A stretch of DNA of 64,000 bases from Geomicrobium sp. JCM 19038 (GTDB taxonomy: Bacteria > Bacillota > Bacilli > Bacillales > Marinococcaceae): NCBI RefSeq assembly GCF_000698125.1, contig NZ_BAXA01000006.1, positions 62,001 to 126,000 of the forward strand. The letters are read 5' to 3'. Position 1 is the stretch's first letter. Each line of letters starts with the position of its first letter. Below are positions 18,371 through 27,743 of this stretch, piece after piece. Made by a program: the position numbers and the translations under genes. Below the pieces are notes generated by a model. That model was not told the origin of the DNA. It was given only the letters and a program-made list of their open reading frames with translations, and did not search any database.

Positions 18371-19252
18371 TTATGCATGAGTTTTAATTTTCAAATCTTG
18401 ACACTTATTTTTCAACGATGCGAAACCGTTAATCTGGCATTCGACTTCATCACCTTCATGAATGTGTACCGCACCTGGCGTACCTGTTGAAATAAGATCT
18501 CCAGGTAAAAGAGACATGACTTTGGAGTGAAACGACACGAGGTTAAACGGTGTAAACGTCATATGATCAACGGTGTTCTTACGGTGTAGCTTCCCGTTAA
18601 TCACTGTGCTAACTTCTAGTTTCATCACGTCTTCGACTTCATCTTTCGTAACGAACTGTGGTCCGAAACTAAAGAACGTATCAAAGCTTTTAGAACGAGT
18701 TAAGTACCGTGGGTTTTTTTCCAAAATATCTTCTGCGGTCATATCGATAATTGTCGTGTACCCTGCAATATAATCAAGGACATCCGCTTCTTCGACATCT
18801 TTACACGGCTTTCCAATAATCACACCAAGTTCCGCTTCAGCTGTCGTACGTTCTGATTGCAAAGGGATCTGAATCGTATCCCCACTGCCGATGATTGTCG
18901 TATCAGGCTTCATAAAACTCGCAGGTTCTGTATTCGGAGCTACTTCACTTAAATCAGCTGCGTGTTCCACATAGTTTAGACCAATGCCCCAAATCTTGCT
19001 CGGATGACGGTATAGTGGCTTTACGACATAATCCGTCACAAAAGTATACTCTCCATGCTCAATGGCCGCTAAGCCCGTCTCATTGTACCAAGTCGTTAAC
19101 GCTTCGAGCTTACCACTTCGTAGTAGTTCGAGCAATTCTGTTGCATAAGCTACCCCGACTTTTTCATTCACTTCTTCGACGAGGACTAGACCTTTCTCTG
19201 TTACGATGGCGAGTGTTTCATTCTCATTCAATGCAATGGTTGATAAACGCAT
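18371..19252 (-). CDS. Fumarylacetoacetate hydrolase-family protein
   Basis: About 293 residues. The FAH core is evident: KIWGIGLNYVEHAAD (the G-x-N-Y-x-x-H motif), FMKPDTTIIGSGD, EAELGVIIGK (metal-binding E-x-E), IAGYTTIIDMTAED and the closing LLPGDLISTGTPGAV. Members cleave or isomerise 2-keto-enol acids in aromatic or sugar-acid catabolism. The typical D in the ITNDxTARD motif appears as IIDMTAEDI. A short N-terminal domain is present. The gene is 22 bases after the homoserine-dehydrogenase-like gene and 12 bases before the SDR, with AGAGGTGA at ATG 19252. Confidence 0.88.
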   Translation of the reverse strand: MRLSTIALNENETLAIVTEKGLVLVEEVNEKVGVAYATELLELLRSGKLEALTTWYNETGLAAIEHGEYTFVTDYVVKPLYRHPSKIWGIGLNYVEHAADLSEVAPNTEPASFMKPDTTIIGSGDTIQIPLQSERTTAEAELGVIIGKPCKDVEEADVLDYIAGYTTIIDMTAEDILEKNPRYLTRSKSFDTFFSFGPQFVTKDEVEDVMKLEVSTVINGKLHRKNTVDHMTFTPFNLVSFHSKVMSLLPGDLISTGTPGAVHIHEGDEVECQINGFASLKNKCQDLKIKTHA

Positions 19253-19274
19253 GACAATCACCTCTTTAATAAAT

Positions 19275-20294
19275 TTAGAAGTTCGCTTGTACTAGATTAA
19301 TCATGTCTTTCAAAGCAGCTCCCGCTGCTCCAACAGGGCTTGATGCACCGCCTGTAACGGCTACTCTCCCCATTTCTTCTGTGTAAAAGCAAATCCCTTT
19401 TTCTTTTGGAGCAAGATTTGCGAGCGGATGAGCCGTTGGTATGGATGTCGGTTGAACGTTCATATGAATCGTTTGCTTGTCCAAAACGGCAGATGCTAAC
19501 AGAACAATTTTATGATTTGACGCTTTTGCATCAGCGATTTGTTCTTTTGTGACAGCCATAATACCTGTCACATCAACGTCTTGAATGTGGTTATTCAGGC
19601 TAAAAAAACGATTCGCTAGTAAGAGGAGTTTATTCGCACTATCTTTCCCACTAACGTCCATAGCTGGGTCTTTTTCTGCAATACCAGCTTCTTGAGCACG
19701 TTGCAAAGACACTGAAAAGTCCACTTCCTGTTCATGCATATCGTCAAGGATATAACTCGTTGTTCCATTTAATACCCCTTCAAAACGAGTAAGTGTCATG
19801 CCTGCAAGACTATATTCTCCAACATCCAGTGTTGGTAACGCCGCAGCTGTCGCTCCACTAAATTTAATTCTTCGATTAACAGATTCACTTAACTTCATAA
19901 GTTCTTCGTAATGATGAACGAGCGCACCTTTTGAGATTGAAACGACATCCATGTGCGACGTTAACGCTTGCTTGATATACGAGTAAGCAGGCTCCCCGTC
20001 ATTTGCATTCGTAGAAGTCGCTTCGACCAGCACATGACCGCTCATCTGATCAATTGGTTGAATTGGGTATTGGGAATCTTTCGCATAATCTTTAACCGCC
20101 ATCGTCCCAACACCATAGTGAAGTAATCGCGGAAGATCTAAGCCACCTTCACTTTGAACGATCCCTTCTCGGATAATAATTCCTTTGATTTTCGGTTTGA
20201 TCGTATACCGAGATTCAATCGTTTCTGCTTTATTGTGGATTAGTTGCACAAATTCTTTTGCGACAACACCGTAACCACTTATGTAGATGTCCAA
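19275..20294 (-). CDS. Homoserine dehydrogenase-like protein without ACT domain
   Basis: About 339 residues, with an N-terminal Rossmann fold (ISGYGVVAKEF), the substrate-domain signature FEGVLNGTTSYIL, and AQEAGIAEKDPAMDVSGKDSANKLLLLA, which carries the conserved Asp and catalytic Lys of homoserine dehydrogenase. The C-terminal ACT domain that gives threonine feedback in biosynthetic Hom is absent, as in the short Hom subfamily. In this operon the partner genes look catabolic, so the enzyme may act on a different hydroxy- or oxo-acid. I prefer the TTG at 20294, eight bases after AAGGAG, over the GTG at 20303, which overlaps the site. Confidence 0.85.
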   Translation of the reverse strand: MDIYISGYGVVAKEFVQLIHNKAETIESRYTIKPKIKGIIIREGIVQSEGGLDLPRLLHYGVGTMAVKDYAKDSQYPIQPIDQMSGHVLVEATSTNANDGEPAYSYIKQALTSHMDVVSISKGALVHHYEELMKLSESVNRRIKFSGATAAALPTLDVGEYSLAGMTLTRFEGVLNGTTSYILDDMHEQEVDFSVSLQRAQEAGIAEKDPAMDVSGKDSANKLLLLANRFFSLNNHIQDVDVTGIMAVTKEQIADAKASNHKIVLLASAVLDKQTIHMNVQPTSIPTAHPLANLAPKEKGICFYTEEMGRVAVTGGASSPVGAAGAALKDMINLVQANF

Positions 20295-20306
20295 CTGATC
20301 CACTCC

Positions 20307-21322
20307 TTACTTTGCTTTCATCTTCTGAACAGGCAAATCTTGAACCGTTGCCATTTGCCAAGGCTCGACGACACCGTTCGCTTTGTTTGTTAAAACGAGA
20401 GGAATTAGCCCCGTTACAACGAGCGATGTCGCTTCATAATCTGATGTAACAGTCAGCTGCCGTTCTGACTTGGTCCGTTTTTGATTGCGCAATCCTGTTA
20501 GTTCTACAAAGAGTGTCGCTTCTTCTGTTTGGTCGGGGCGATGCTTTGCAAATCGCACAAATGAATGACGGTACTTCGGCAAAGCCCGAAGTGCAATTAA
20601 CGTCGAAACGAGCTTATTAAATGGTGCTATATCCCAAGACGTCCAATAGTGACTCTTCGCCTTATTAAATACGTTCTTCATAACGGCTTGCTCCGAATGA
20701 TTAATCTCTCGGAGTGTTATAGACGTTCTCCCGCTAGTGAATACTCTTTTTTTCTTAAATCCTCGATGCCCATTCGAAAGTTTCAAAGAAACTATCTCGA
20801 GCATGTCCGCTGCACCTTGTGCACCTGCCAAAGCATTCGCGCTTTGTAAAAACCCTACGTGTACTTCGTCTACGATGCTTAATCCTTTAGCGGCTTCAAT
20901 TGCAAGATGACAGATAAACCAGGAAGTAATCCTGCCATCATTACATTCGTCGTACCCTGTGGATTGTCTAATTCCCTCACTCGCTCGGCAAAAGCATTAA
21001 ATGCATTCACGTCAATGGTCGGAACATTGACTTTCATACAGATATTCTGAATGAAGGGTTCGCGTTGTGAAACAGCAATGATTACAAGATCCGCATGTAA
21101 TACGACATTGGCAATGTCATCTTCACTCGTAACATCTAGTTTCATAAATTCGCAATGAAGTCCTTGACTCTTCCATCGCTCAGCAACCCGTTTCCCCCGT
21201 CCTACTTTATAGTCTGTAACAATATAATTGAACGTTTTATTATACGTAGACATCACATGGTGACAAACGAGTTGACCGAGTGTTCCAGTTGCCCCAATAA
21301 TAGCAATCGTCGGCTGATTCAT
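20307..21322 (-). CDS. Saccharopine dehydrogenase-like NAD(P)-binding protein (frameshifted)
   Basis: The two frames 20879-21322 and 20307-20831 (extended upstream) read as one ~338-residue protein. The first begins IAIIGATGTLGQLVCHHVM, a Rossmann motif with the G-A-T-G-x-x-G form of the saccharopine-dehydrogenase NADP-binding domain. The join near 20910 needs one G (PGLSGHLAIEAAKGLS), after which the frame runs on unbroken. Members include saccharopine reductases and trans-acting enoyl reductases, so the substrate is uncertain. Its ATG overlaps the RidA stop by four bases, indicating coupling with the deaminase. Confidence 0.75.
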
Positions 21323-21708
21323 TCGCTCGGGGCAAATGCTTCAGCGTCAATTTCCACTTTAAATTGTGGTGCCGCAAGTGCAGCAACATAGAGTAATGTC
21401 GTACACGGCAAATCATCTCCTACATAACCTTGAATCACATCGCGACGTTCTGACAATGGAAATTCACCTACTAGGTAGAACGTTAACTTTGTAAGGTGAG
21501 AGCGATTCATATTCGCTTCTTGTAAATTATAATCGATGTTTTGTAATGCAATCTGCAATTGCTCCATCGGCTGTTCTGGGACTTCTCCGTTTTGTTTCAT
21601 ACCGAGTTGTCCTGAAAGAATTAATCGCCGTCCAGGTTCATTCACTTCAATTTGATGAACATAAGGTGCGACCGGTTGATGAACAAGCTCTGGGTTTCTT
21701 TTCTCCAC
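21319..21708 (-). CDS. RidA-family imine/enamine deaminase
   Basis: The 129-residue protein shows the RidA/YjgF fold pattern: RLILSGQLGMKQNG, IALQNIDYNLQEANMNRSHLTKLTFYL, RRDVIQGYVG, CTTLLYVAALAAPQFKVEIDAEAF. The last motif holds the strand bearing the family Glu. Archetypal RidA has an Arg that binds the ligand carboxylate at the position where this protein reads CTTLLYVAALA, so it may be an Rid subgroup with another specificity rather than true RidA. It is the first gene of the operon, started by GTG at 21708 behind GGAGGTGAC. It is transcribed away from the Rrf2 gene. Confidence 0.87.
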   Translation of the reverse strand: MEKRNPELVHQPVAPYVHQIEVNEPGRRLILSGQLGMKQNGEVPEQPMEQLQIALQNIDYNLQEANMNRSHLTKLTFYLVGEFPLSERRDVIQGYVGDDLPCTTLLYVAALAAPQFKVEIDAEAFAPSE

Positions 21709-21801
21709 GTCACCTCCACCTTTCTAAAAAGAGGGAATTTACGAACAGTTCATTTCTCTTTTAGTTTAGCATATCAGTGAGAATCTAGAAAAAGAGAATA
21801 C

Positions 21802-21830
21802 TTGACTCTCTTATGTAACGTTGCTATTAT
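21802..21830 (+). promoter_or_regulatory. Sigma-A-type promoter for the Rrf2-flavoprotein pair
   Basis: TTGACT (21802-21807), a 17-base spacer and TATTAT (21825-21830) lie 33 bases before the Rrf2 start. It is the best-looking vegetative promoter in the window. Its closeness to the divergent RidA start (21708) allows shared control by the Rrf2 protein. Confidence 0.7.
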
Positions 21831-21862
21831 AGACTCACATTATCTCTAATAGGTGATTCGCA

Positions 21863-22270
21863 ATGAAACTTTCGAAATCTACACATTATGCACTACACAC
21901 AATGCTTCATTTAACAATAAGCCATGCTGAGGGGCATACGAGTGTTTCAAAACTTGCAGGTCATCAACAAGTGTCAACGACATACTTATCCAAAATCTTA
22001 ACAAAGTTAGTTAAGGCTGGATTAATTGTCTCCGTTCCCGGTGCAAACGGTGGTTACAAGTTGAAGGCAAATTGGCAAGAGACGACATTACTTGATGTAA
22101 TTCAAGCTGTCGAAGGCCTTCCTCCGATCTTTGATTACTGCGAAGACCATAATCCAAGTTGCATTATTCAACAATCCATCCAAAAAGCTGAAAAGAATTT
22201 TCTTGAAGAATTAGGCACAATGAAGATTGCTGATCTTGCAGAGGACGCAAGAAACGTACCACATCATTAA
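21863..22270 (+). CDS. Rrf2-family transcriptional regulator
   Basis: The 135-residue protein begins MKLSKSTHYALHTMLHL, a standard Rrf2 start, with the winged helix HQQVSTTYLSKILTKLVKAGLI and the wing VPGANGGYKL. Only two cysteines are in the sensor loop (YCEDHNPSC), one fewer than iron-sulfur Rrf2 regulators such as NsrR or IscR, so a thiol-redox switch (YwnA/SaiR type) is more likely than a cluster. The flavoprotein with a CxxC centre follows directly, a common arrangement for redox-responsive Rrf2 proteins, and the divergent RidA operon may also be a target. Confidence 0.88.
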   Translation: MKLSKSTHYALHTMLHLTISHAEGHTSVSKLAGHQQVSTTYLSKILTKLVKAGLIVSVPGANGGYKLKANWQETTLLDVIQAVEGLPPIFDYCEDHNPSCIIQQSIQKAEKNFLEELGTMKIADLAEDARNVPHH

Positions 22271-22340
22271 TTGTGGTGCTTCTCTTCACACCAATTATAG
22301 ATATAAAGAATCCATGATAGAGATAAAAGGAGACGATACG

Positions 22341-23243
22341 ATGAATTATGATGTGATTGTTATTGGTGGGGGAGCTGCAGGGTTGCAAGCAACCCTTACA
22401 CTTGCCCGTTCACGCCAACAAGTAGCCTTGTTTGATAATGAAACAAACAGAAATCGTGTGACTGAGGAATCACACAATTTCATTACGCGAGATGGAACTT
22501 CTCCAGCGAAATTTAGAGCGATCGCAAATGAAGATCTCTCTCGTTATCCGTATGTCACGAAAAAAGCAGAGACCATTGCAACAATTGAAGAGACTGGTGA
22601 ATTCTTTACTGTAACGACAGAGGGAGGCTCTATGTATACGAGTCGTCGCATTCTGTTAGCTACTGGAATTCAGGAGCGCTTTTCTTATGAACCAATACGC
22701 AACTATTACGGTATAAGCGTGTTCCATTGTCCGTTTTGTGATGGCTATGAATTACGTGACAAGGCGCTTGCCATCTTCGCCTCTGATGAACAAGCCATCT
22801 TACATTTAACGAAATTGCTGTACAATTGGTCAACGGATCTTGCCATCTTTACGAATGGCGTCAAACTAGACCAAGAGTTAATACAGCCAATCTTAGATAA
22901 AAATATCCCGATTTATAGTGACAGCATTAAGAACCTTCACGGAGATTCCGGACGACTCTCGGCAGTTGAATTAGCAGATGGTTCGTTCGCTTCCCGTAAC
23001 GGCGGCTTCGTTGTCCCAGAATATGTTCGTAACAATACGTTAATTGAGCAACTTCGTTTGGAAGTAGATGAACAAAATGGAATTACAACGGACGGTTTCG
23101 GACGGACGAGTCATCCACGCGTTTACGTCGCTGGAGAGATGGTTAAAAACGCTTCATCATCCCTTCTCGTAGCCAGTACAGAAGGAACAATGACAGCCTC
23201 CATGATTGTATTCGATCGTGCAAACGAACAATTTCATGCTTAA
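22341..23243 (+). CDS. Thioredoxin-reductase-like FAD oxidoreductase with CPFC centre
   Basis: About 300 residues from ATG 22341 (AAAGGAGACG site). The FAD motif is VIVIGGGAAGLQATLTLARS; the redox-active pair appears in FHCPFCDGYELRDK, the thioredoxin-reductase position (normally CATC). The NADPH-binding GxGxxA/G is degraded (LAIFASDEQAI), as in single-partner ferredoxin-like or flavin reductases of this class. The C-terminal FAD contact VYVAGEM is present. It may reduce a disulfide or protein thiol under Rrf2 control. Overlaps the convergent membrane gene by four bases. Confidence 0.85.
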   Translation: MNYDVIVIGGGAAGLQATLTLARSRQQVALFDNETNRNRVTEESHNFITRDGTSPAKFRAIANEDLSRYPYVTKKAETIATIEETGEFFTVTTEGGSMYTSRRILLATGIQERFSYEPIRNYYGISVFHCPFCDGYELRDKALAIFASDEQAILHLTKLLYNWSTDLAIFTNGVKLDQELIQPILDKNIPIYSDSIKNLHGDSGRLSAVELADGSFASRNGGFVVPEYVRNNTLIEQLRLEVDEQNGITTDGFGRTSHPRVYVAGEMVKNASSSLLVASTEGTMTASMIVFDRANEQFHA

Positions 23244-23617
23244 GTGATAATAAGAAGGCTGAAGGTACCGACGACAAGAAAAGCAGCGATCGGTGTCATC
23301 ACCCTTCTTTCTTTTGTACTTTTTGAGAGCAGGTTTGCAATCGTATTGAGTATGAAAAAGATTGCGATTCCCCATAACAACGGTGTTGTAGGTAGCCATT
23401 GAATTGGAATCCATTGTACATGACTCAAGTACACCACAATAATTAGAAGTACTACGACACTACTCAAAGCGCTGACGAAGCGGAGTGGCAATGGCAAAAC
23501 AGTATAATATCCACCTAACGTGTACGCTCCTAAAGGCTTTCCTATTGCAAGTAATAGTTGAAACATAGCCACCAATAACAACACAAACGTCATGGTACTA
23601 ACGAGTACACTTATCAT
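23240..23617 (-). CDS. Four-helix membrane protein of unknown function
   Basis: This 125-residue protein has four predicted membrane helices with a short loop carrying LSKSTKERRVMT. It starts MISVLVSTMTFVLLLVAMFQ and ends with FSLLIIT. I do not recognise a family. It may relate to small Bacillus membrane proteins of the YozB type, but I cannot support that. A GGAGGATG site precedes ATG 23617. It is convergent with the flavoprotein. Confidence 0.7.
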   Translation of the reverse strand: MISVLVSTMTFVLLLVAMFQLLLAIGKPLGAYTLGGYYTVLPLPLRFVSALSSVVVLLIIVVYLSHVQWIPIQWLPTTPLLWGIAIFFILNTIANLLSKSTKERRVMTPIAAFLVVGTFSLLIIT

Positions 23618-23701
23618 TTTTTGTCATCCTCCTTATGTATCTTAATCATAAATCCATACGTTACGTTCGTTTCAATCGTTTATTTTAATTTTATCAAAAC
23701 A

Positions 23702-23742
23702 AAAAACCCTAGGCGTTAGTGACTCCTAACGTCTAGGGTTCT
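23702..23742 (-). terminator. Terminator of the rap-phr operon
   Basis: Minus strand: AACCCTAGACGTTAGG, a 4-base loop, CTAACGCCTAGGGTT (one mismatch), then TTTTTTG. It lies 40 bases past the phr stop and ends the operon. Confidence 0.9.
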
Positions 23743-23781
23743 GAGTAATAACTCGTATTCACGATTTGTTGATGGTTACAA

Positions 23782-23898
23782 TTATCTTATACCATCAATT
23801 TTGTCGAGTGCGGTGATGAGATCATATGCAGCTGCACTGTTCTCAAAGCCTGTAAAAATTAGAAGCGTAAGGAATGAAAGCACTAAAAACTTCTTCAT
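23782..23898 (-). CDS. Phr-type pre-pro signalling peptide, 38 residues
   Basis: Begins MKKFLVLSFLTLLIFTGF, a basic start and hydrophobic secretion core, followed by ENSAAAYDLITALDKIDGIR. Its ATG overlaps the rap stop (ATGA), the signature rap-phr layout. Phr precursors are exported, cut, and the released pentapeptide re-imported to inhibit the cognate Rap. Here the C-terminal pieces do not show the usual basic residue at position 2 of a pentapeptide (ARNQT, ERGMT): candidates such as IDGIR or DKIDG are atypical, so the mature sequence is not assigned. Confidence 0.75.
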   Translation of the reverse strand: MKKFLVLSFLTLLIFTGFENSAAAYDLITALDKIDGIR

Positions 23899-24971
23899 GA
23901 TATCGTCACCCCCTTTCTACGTTCGATCGTTTCCGATTGATTGGCTTTCATTAAATACTCGTATGCAATCTTATAGTCACCCTTGGCTTGATAATGCTCT
24001 GACACGTGTTCACAGATTTCTTTTATTTCAAAATTCAAGTTATTCGTTTCGAGATGCTGAATTGCCATCTCTACAAGAGCAAGATCTTCCATCGTGTAGA
24101 GACCCCTAAGAACCATACACCTTGCAATATATTCCTCAAGTCCATGCTCACACGCTAACGCTTGAGCTTCTTCTAGGTAATAGATTCCTTCATTATTGTT
24201 GTTCATCTTGAAACATACGTGAGCTAGATTCGTCATCGTCTTAATACTAACCGCCCGATTTCCGTGATCTCTTAAGGCTTCTAAGAAATAAGATTTCGCT
24301 TCTGGATAATTTCGTTGACGCAAGCGATTTAACCCAATGGCTCGAATTAGCAACGAGAGTTGATAACGATCTCTCATTTTCGGAAGTATCTCTTGATAAA
24401 CCTCTTCTGCCTCGTCATAAAAATGCAACTCTGTATGAATGGCTCCAATAAATGAAAGGCTATTCAACTTCCGAGCTTCTAGATTGGCTTCTTCGTATAA
24501 AATAACTGCTTTCTTTAAATACCAGAGTGCAAACGTATACTCATTCATTCGATATAGCGTCTCACCTAAATTATGAAATAACTCCCCTTTATCTTCATTT
24601 CTAATTGAAAACGCATATTCTTCCGCCTTGCGGTAATAATCTAGCGCATAACTAAAACGTGAATTAACAAACTCAAATTGTCCCTCCATAAAGTAGTGAA
24701 GGTAATTTAGCATTTGATCGGTCTTCTTTAGTGAATCTTGTTTAATCTGTTGACCAATCTTAGGATTCTTCATAAAATCTTCGGTAAGGATACTATGTCT
24801 AAAATCGACTAATCGATAGTATTTAGAGAGCTGTTCGTCATCTGCGCTAATGTGACGAAGCAACATATCAACTTCTTCTTTGTATGCAATTGCTTCTTCT
24901 GTATCATACTTTAATATGGAGTGATACCACTGGCTTATTAAACTTTTCAATTGTTGAATGTGTTCTGCCAT
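23895..24971 (-). CDS. Rap-family response-regulator aspartate phosphatase
   Basis: About 358 residues, the normal Rap length. The N-terminal three-helix bundle is clear: ISQWYHSILKYDTEEAI then KYYRLVDFRHSIL (cf. the WY and YYxLxEFRH signatures of Rap). From about residue 100 tetratricopeptide repeats follow (for example KGELFHNLGETLYRMNEYTFALWYLKKA). Raps dephosphorylate Spo0F or block ComA-type regulators, and are switched off by their Phr peptide bound in the TPR groove. The start at 24971 is eight bases after GGAG; the earlier ATG is too close. Which target it controls is not visible. Confidence 0.87.
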   Translation of the reverse strand: MAEHIQQLKSLISQWYHSILKYDTEEAIAYKEEVDMLLRHISADDEQLSKYYRLVDFRHSILTEDFMKNPKIGQQIKQDSLKKTDQMLNYLHYFMEGQFEFVNSRFSYALDYYRKAEEYAFSIRNEDKGELFHNLGETLYRMNEYTFALWYLKKAVILYEEANLEARKLNSLSFIGAIHTELHFYDEAEEVYQEILPKMRDRYQLSLLIRAIGLNRLRQRNYPEAKSYFLEALRDHGNRAVSIKTMTNLAHVCFKMNNNNEGIYYLEEAQALACEHGLEEYIARCMVLRGLYTMEDLALVEMAIQHLETNNLNFEIKEICEHVSEHYQAKGDYKIAYEYLMKANQSETIERRKGVTIS

Positions 24972-25208
24972 ATGCATATCTCCAATCCATCGTCTCTATT
25001 AAAATTATAACTCTATTGAGAATATTTAACTAGTAATTTATAGTTATTTTTTGAATTAATTGAAAAAAACTCGGTATAAATTCATACACTAATAACTTTT
25101 AAACTGGTTATATCCTATTTAAATGGATTTTGCTTGGTACATACTCAAAATCTTGGTATATTGGAATGACGGAATTTCTTAAGACCGATATCTTTGGAGG
25201 AACTTTGT

Positions 25209-25580
25209 ATGCAAAAGAAAGACTCTCAAAACGACGAGATTAAGCGAGAGCAAGAAGAATCTAAAAAAGAGCTTTTAAAAATGATTCGTAATGAACAATA
25301 CGTTCAACGTCTTAAACGAATCCGAACACCACTATTATCGTTGATTTTTGTTGTATTCCTTACAGGAATTTTTGCCGTCCTTGGCTATGTAGATTATCTT
25401 GTCATGAATGTACTAAATCTCATCTTACTATCACTCAGTTTATATTTGATGTTTGCATTTATGAAAACAAAACCGAAAGGAAAAATGTTCGCCTTTGGAA
25501 TCGTAGCCATCGTTTTTAATATTCTTGTGTTGTTAGCAACCATATTAAGCATCTATATTAATGTTATCGGCTACTTATAG
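25209..25580 (+). CDS. Small membrane protein with charged N-terminus, unknown
   Basis: Starts at ATG 25209, eight bases after TTGGAGG. The first ~35 residues are strongly charged and helix-forming (MQKKDSQNDEIKREQEESKK), then three hydrophobic segments follow (LLSLIFVVFLTGIFAV; YLVMNVLNLILLSLSLYLMF; FGIVAIVFNILVLLATILSI). Length 123. No family recognised. It resembles small anti-sigma or accessory membrane proteins in plan only. The gene has its own terminator and lies divergent from rap. Confidence 0.65.
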   Translation: MQKKDSQNDEIKREQEESKKELLKMIRNEQYVQRLKRIRTPLLSLIFVVFLTGIFAVLGYVDYLVMNVLNLILLSLSLYLMFAFMKTKPKGKMFAFGIVAIVFNILVLLATILSIYINVIGYL

Positions 25581-25611
25581 TCTCTCGTACAGAAGTACGA
25601 GAGATTTTTTC
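25581..25611 (+). terminator. Terminator of the charged membrane protein gene
   Basis: TCTCTCGTAC and GTACGAGAGA, a perfect 10-base stem with a 4-base loop, followed by TTTTTTC. Confidence 0.92.
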
Positions 25612-25621
25612 ATTTTGAAAT

Positions 25622-25653
25622 AAAAAACCGCGCCCAGTAGACGCGGTTTTTGT
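25622..25653 (-). terminator. Terminator of the SH3-amidase gene
   Basis: AAACCGCG and CGCGGTTT around CCCAGTAGA, with A/T runs on both sides, so it can act in both directions. It abuts the amidase stop. Confidence 0.85.
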
Positions 25654-27743
25654 TTAACGATAATAGTCTAAAAATCCTTGATGTAATGCTTCACCCGCTC
25701 TTGCTGGGTAACCCGGTTGTCTCATAATTGCAGCGTCTCCACTGTTTGTGACAAAACCTAGTTCAACGAGCGTTGCTGGCATTGTCGTTTGTCGAAGTAC
25801 AGCAAAGTTCTCACCAGCAACACGGCGATAGCTCATGCCTGTATCACTAACGAGACGATCTTGCATCACATTTGCTAACCGCACACTGTTTGCATTTGCA
25901 GATGTGTGATGGAACGTTTCCGCTCCTCTAGCAGATGAATTAAATGCATTCGCGTGAATGCTAATAAATAAATCTGCGTTGGCACGGTTTGCAATGTTCG
26001 CTCGCTCTGACAAACTAATGAACGTATCATTCGTACGTGTCATGATCACTTCTGCGCCACTACCTTCAAGGCGCTGCGCGAGCTCACGAGCCACTTGCAA
26101 GTTTAGCGTTTTTTCAACAAGTCCATTTCCTTGTGCCCCTGGATCATGGCCACCATGTCCAGCGTCAACAACGATAAGTCGACCAGCTAGAGGACCAGTA
26201 TTACCAGAGTGAAGGTTCAAATGATCAAGGTGAGTGTAACCACTCTTACCGTTGTAGTTTACTTCTACCCACGGTCCACCATTAACAAATTTAATAATCT
26301 CAACGCGATCTCCTGTTGTGAGTCGGTCAATGGTGTCATGGCTTGCACCTGGGCCACTACGTACAGACAGTCGATGATGTGTAACGGTTGCTGTGTCAAT
26401 CACTTCGCCCATCTGTGTCACATTCAAATAATCACTATGCGTGTAGGCTACTTGTCCTTCATAATCAATTTTAACCCACGGTCCACCGTTCATATATTCA
26501 TAGATCTGAACAATATCTCCGTTTTGTAAATGACCAAGAGATTCACTAGAGCCGCTTGGTGTTGTACGGACTGCCAATCGACCATGATGGTCAACAATCC
26601 CCGTCGCAATCACGTCACCAAGCTCCCCATCAGAAGGAGGCTCTGGAGTTGGTTCAGGAGGTGTATTGTCTACGACATCGATATGGTCAATATGCGTATA
26701 TGCAATCCCACCTTTAAATGTAAATGAAACCCATGGACCCCGTTCACATAGTCGTGAATTTGAATGTCCGTACCTTCCGTAAGCGTACCAATTCGTTCAG
26801 CTGAACCGCTAGGATTCTGGCGAACCGCTAACGCACGATGAGTGACTGTTCCCTCGTCAACGACAGGTAAGTCAGCTGATGCCGGTTCGATCTCTACAAA
26901 GTAATCACTATGTGTATACGCAATGTTTCCATCATAACGAATACTAACCCACGGACCACCGTTCACTGTTTCAATAATTTCGAGTGCATCGCCCTCAGTG
27001 GCGCCACCAACACGAGCGCTTGAACCACTTGCTCGCTCACGGATTGCCAAGTTGTGGTGAGTGACAATTCCAATCGCAGAAACTGAGGCGTTACTTGCCG
27101 ATTTTGTTTCGACGGTTTCTTCTTGTGAAGGTTCAGTTTCTTCCTGTTCTTCTTCCTCTTCTTGAGTTGCTTCTGTTAAGTAATCGGTATGCGTATACGC
27201 AAATTGTTCTTCATACTTAATGAGAACCCAAGGAGCATGATCAAGGTTGTAGATGTCAACTTCGTCGCCATCATGCAATGTCCCTAATCGTTCAGACGTG
27301 CCTGATGCTTCAGCACGTACCGCTAAAGAATGGTGGTTTACAACGAGTGTCTCAATAACTTCTAGTTCTTCATTTGCTGCGTCGTCGACTGCTTCTTCAT
27401 TTGCTTCGTCTATTAGTGAAATATAAGAGTTATGTACAAACCCTGTTTCTTCGTCATAAGTAATTTCATACCATTCATCTTCGTATTCATTGACTACGGT
27501 TACGCTATGACCTTCTTCAAGCTGACCGATTGTATCATATGTCGTATCAGGACCTGTTCGAACATTTAAATTGCCCGAAGATTCCACGATTCCCTCGCGC
27601 TCCTCTTCAGCAGCTTGCACATTCTGATCTACGATCCCGACGCTCAATACCATCGCAAATGCTACGATTGCGGGCTTGATTTTGGTTTTGCGTAAACCTT
27701 GGTTAACGATGAACTTGTCTTTGTTGCGGATAACGATCGTCAC
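25654..27743 (-). CDS. Secreted N-acetylmuramoyl-L-alanine amidase with six SH3 repeats (frameshifted)
   Basis: Joined, the frames give ~696 residues: export signal (VDQNVQAAEE), six bacterial SH3 domains of ~65 residues each with recurrent G-x-V...L-A-V-R and GPWV motifs, an Amidase_3 domain from about residue 510. Zinc and catalytic residues are in VVDAGHGGHD (His), LVEKTLN (Glu), SIHANAF (His) and TLVELGF (Glu). The break is near 26740, where GGACCCC should be GGACCACC or similar (one base missing in the conserved NGGPWV block of repeat 4). It cleaves peptide side chains from wall glycans. The GTG at 27743 sits almost on its GGAGGA site, so the exact start is uncertain. Confidence 0.85.
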
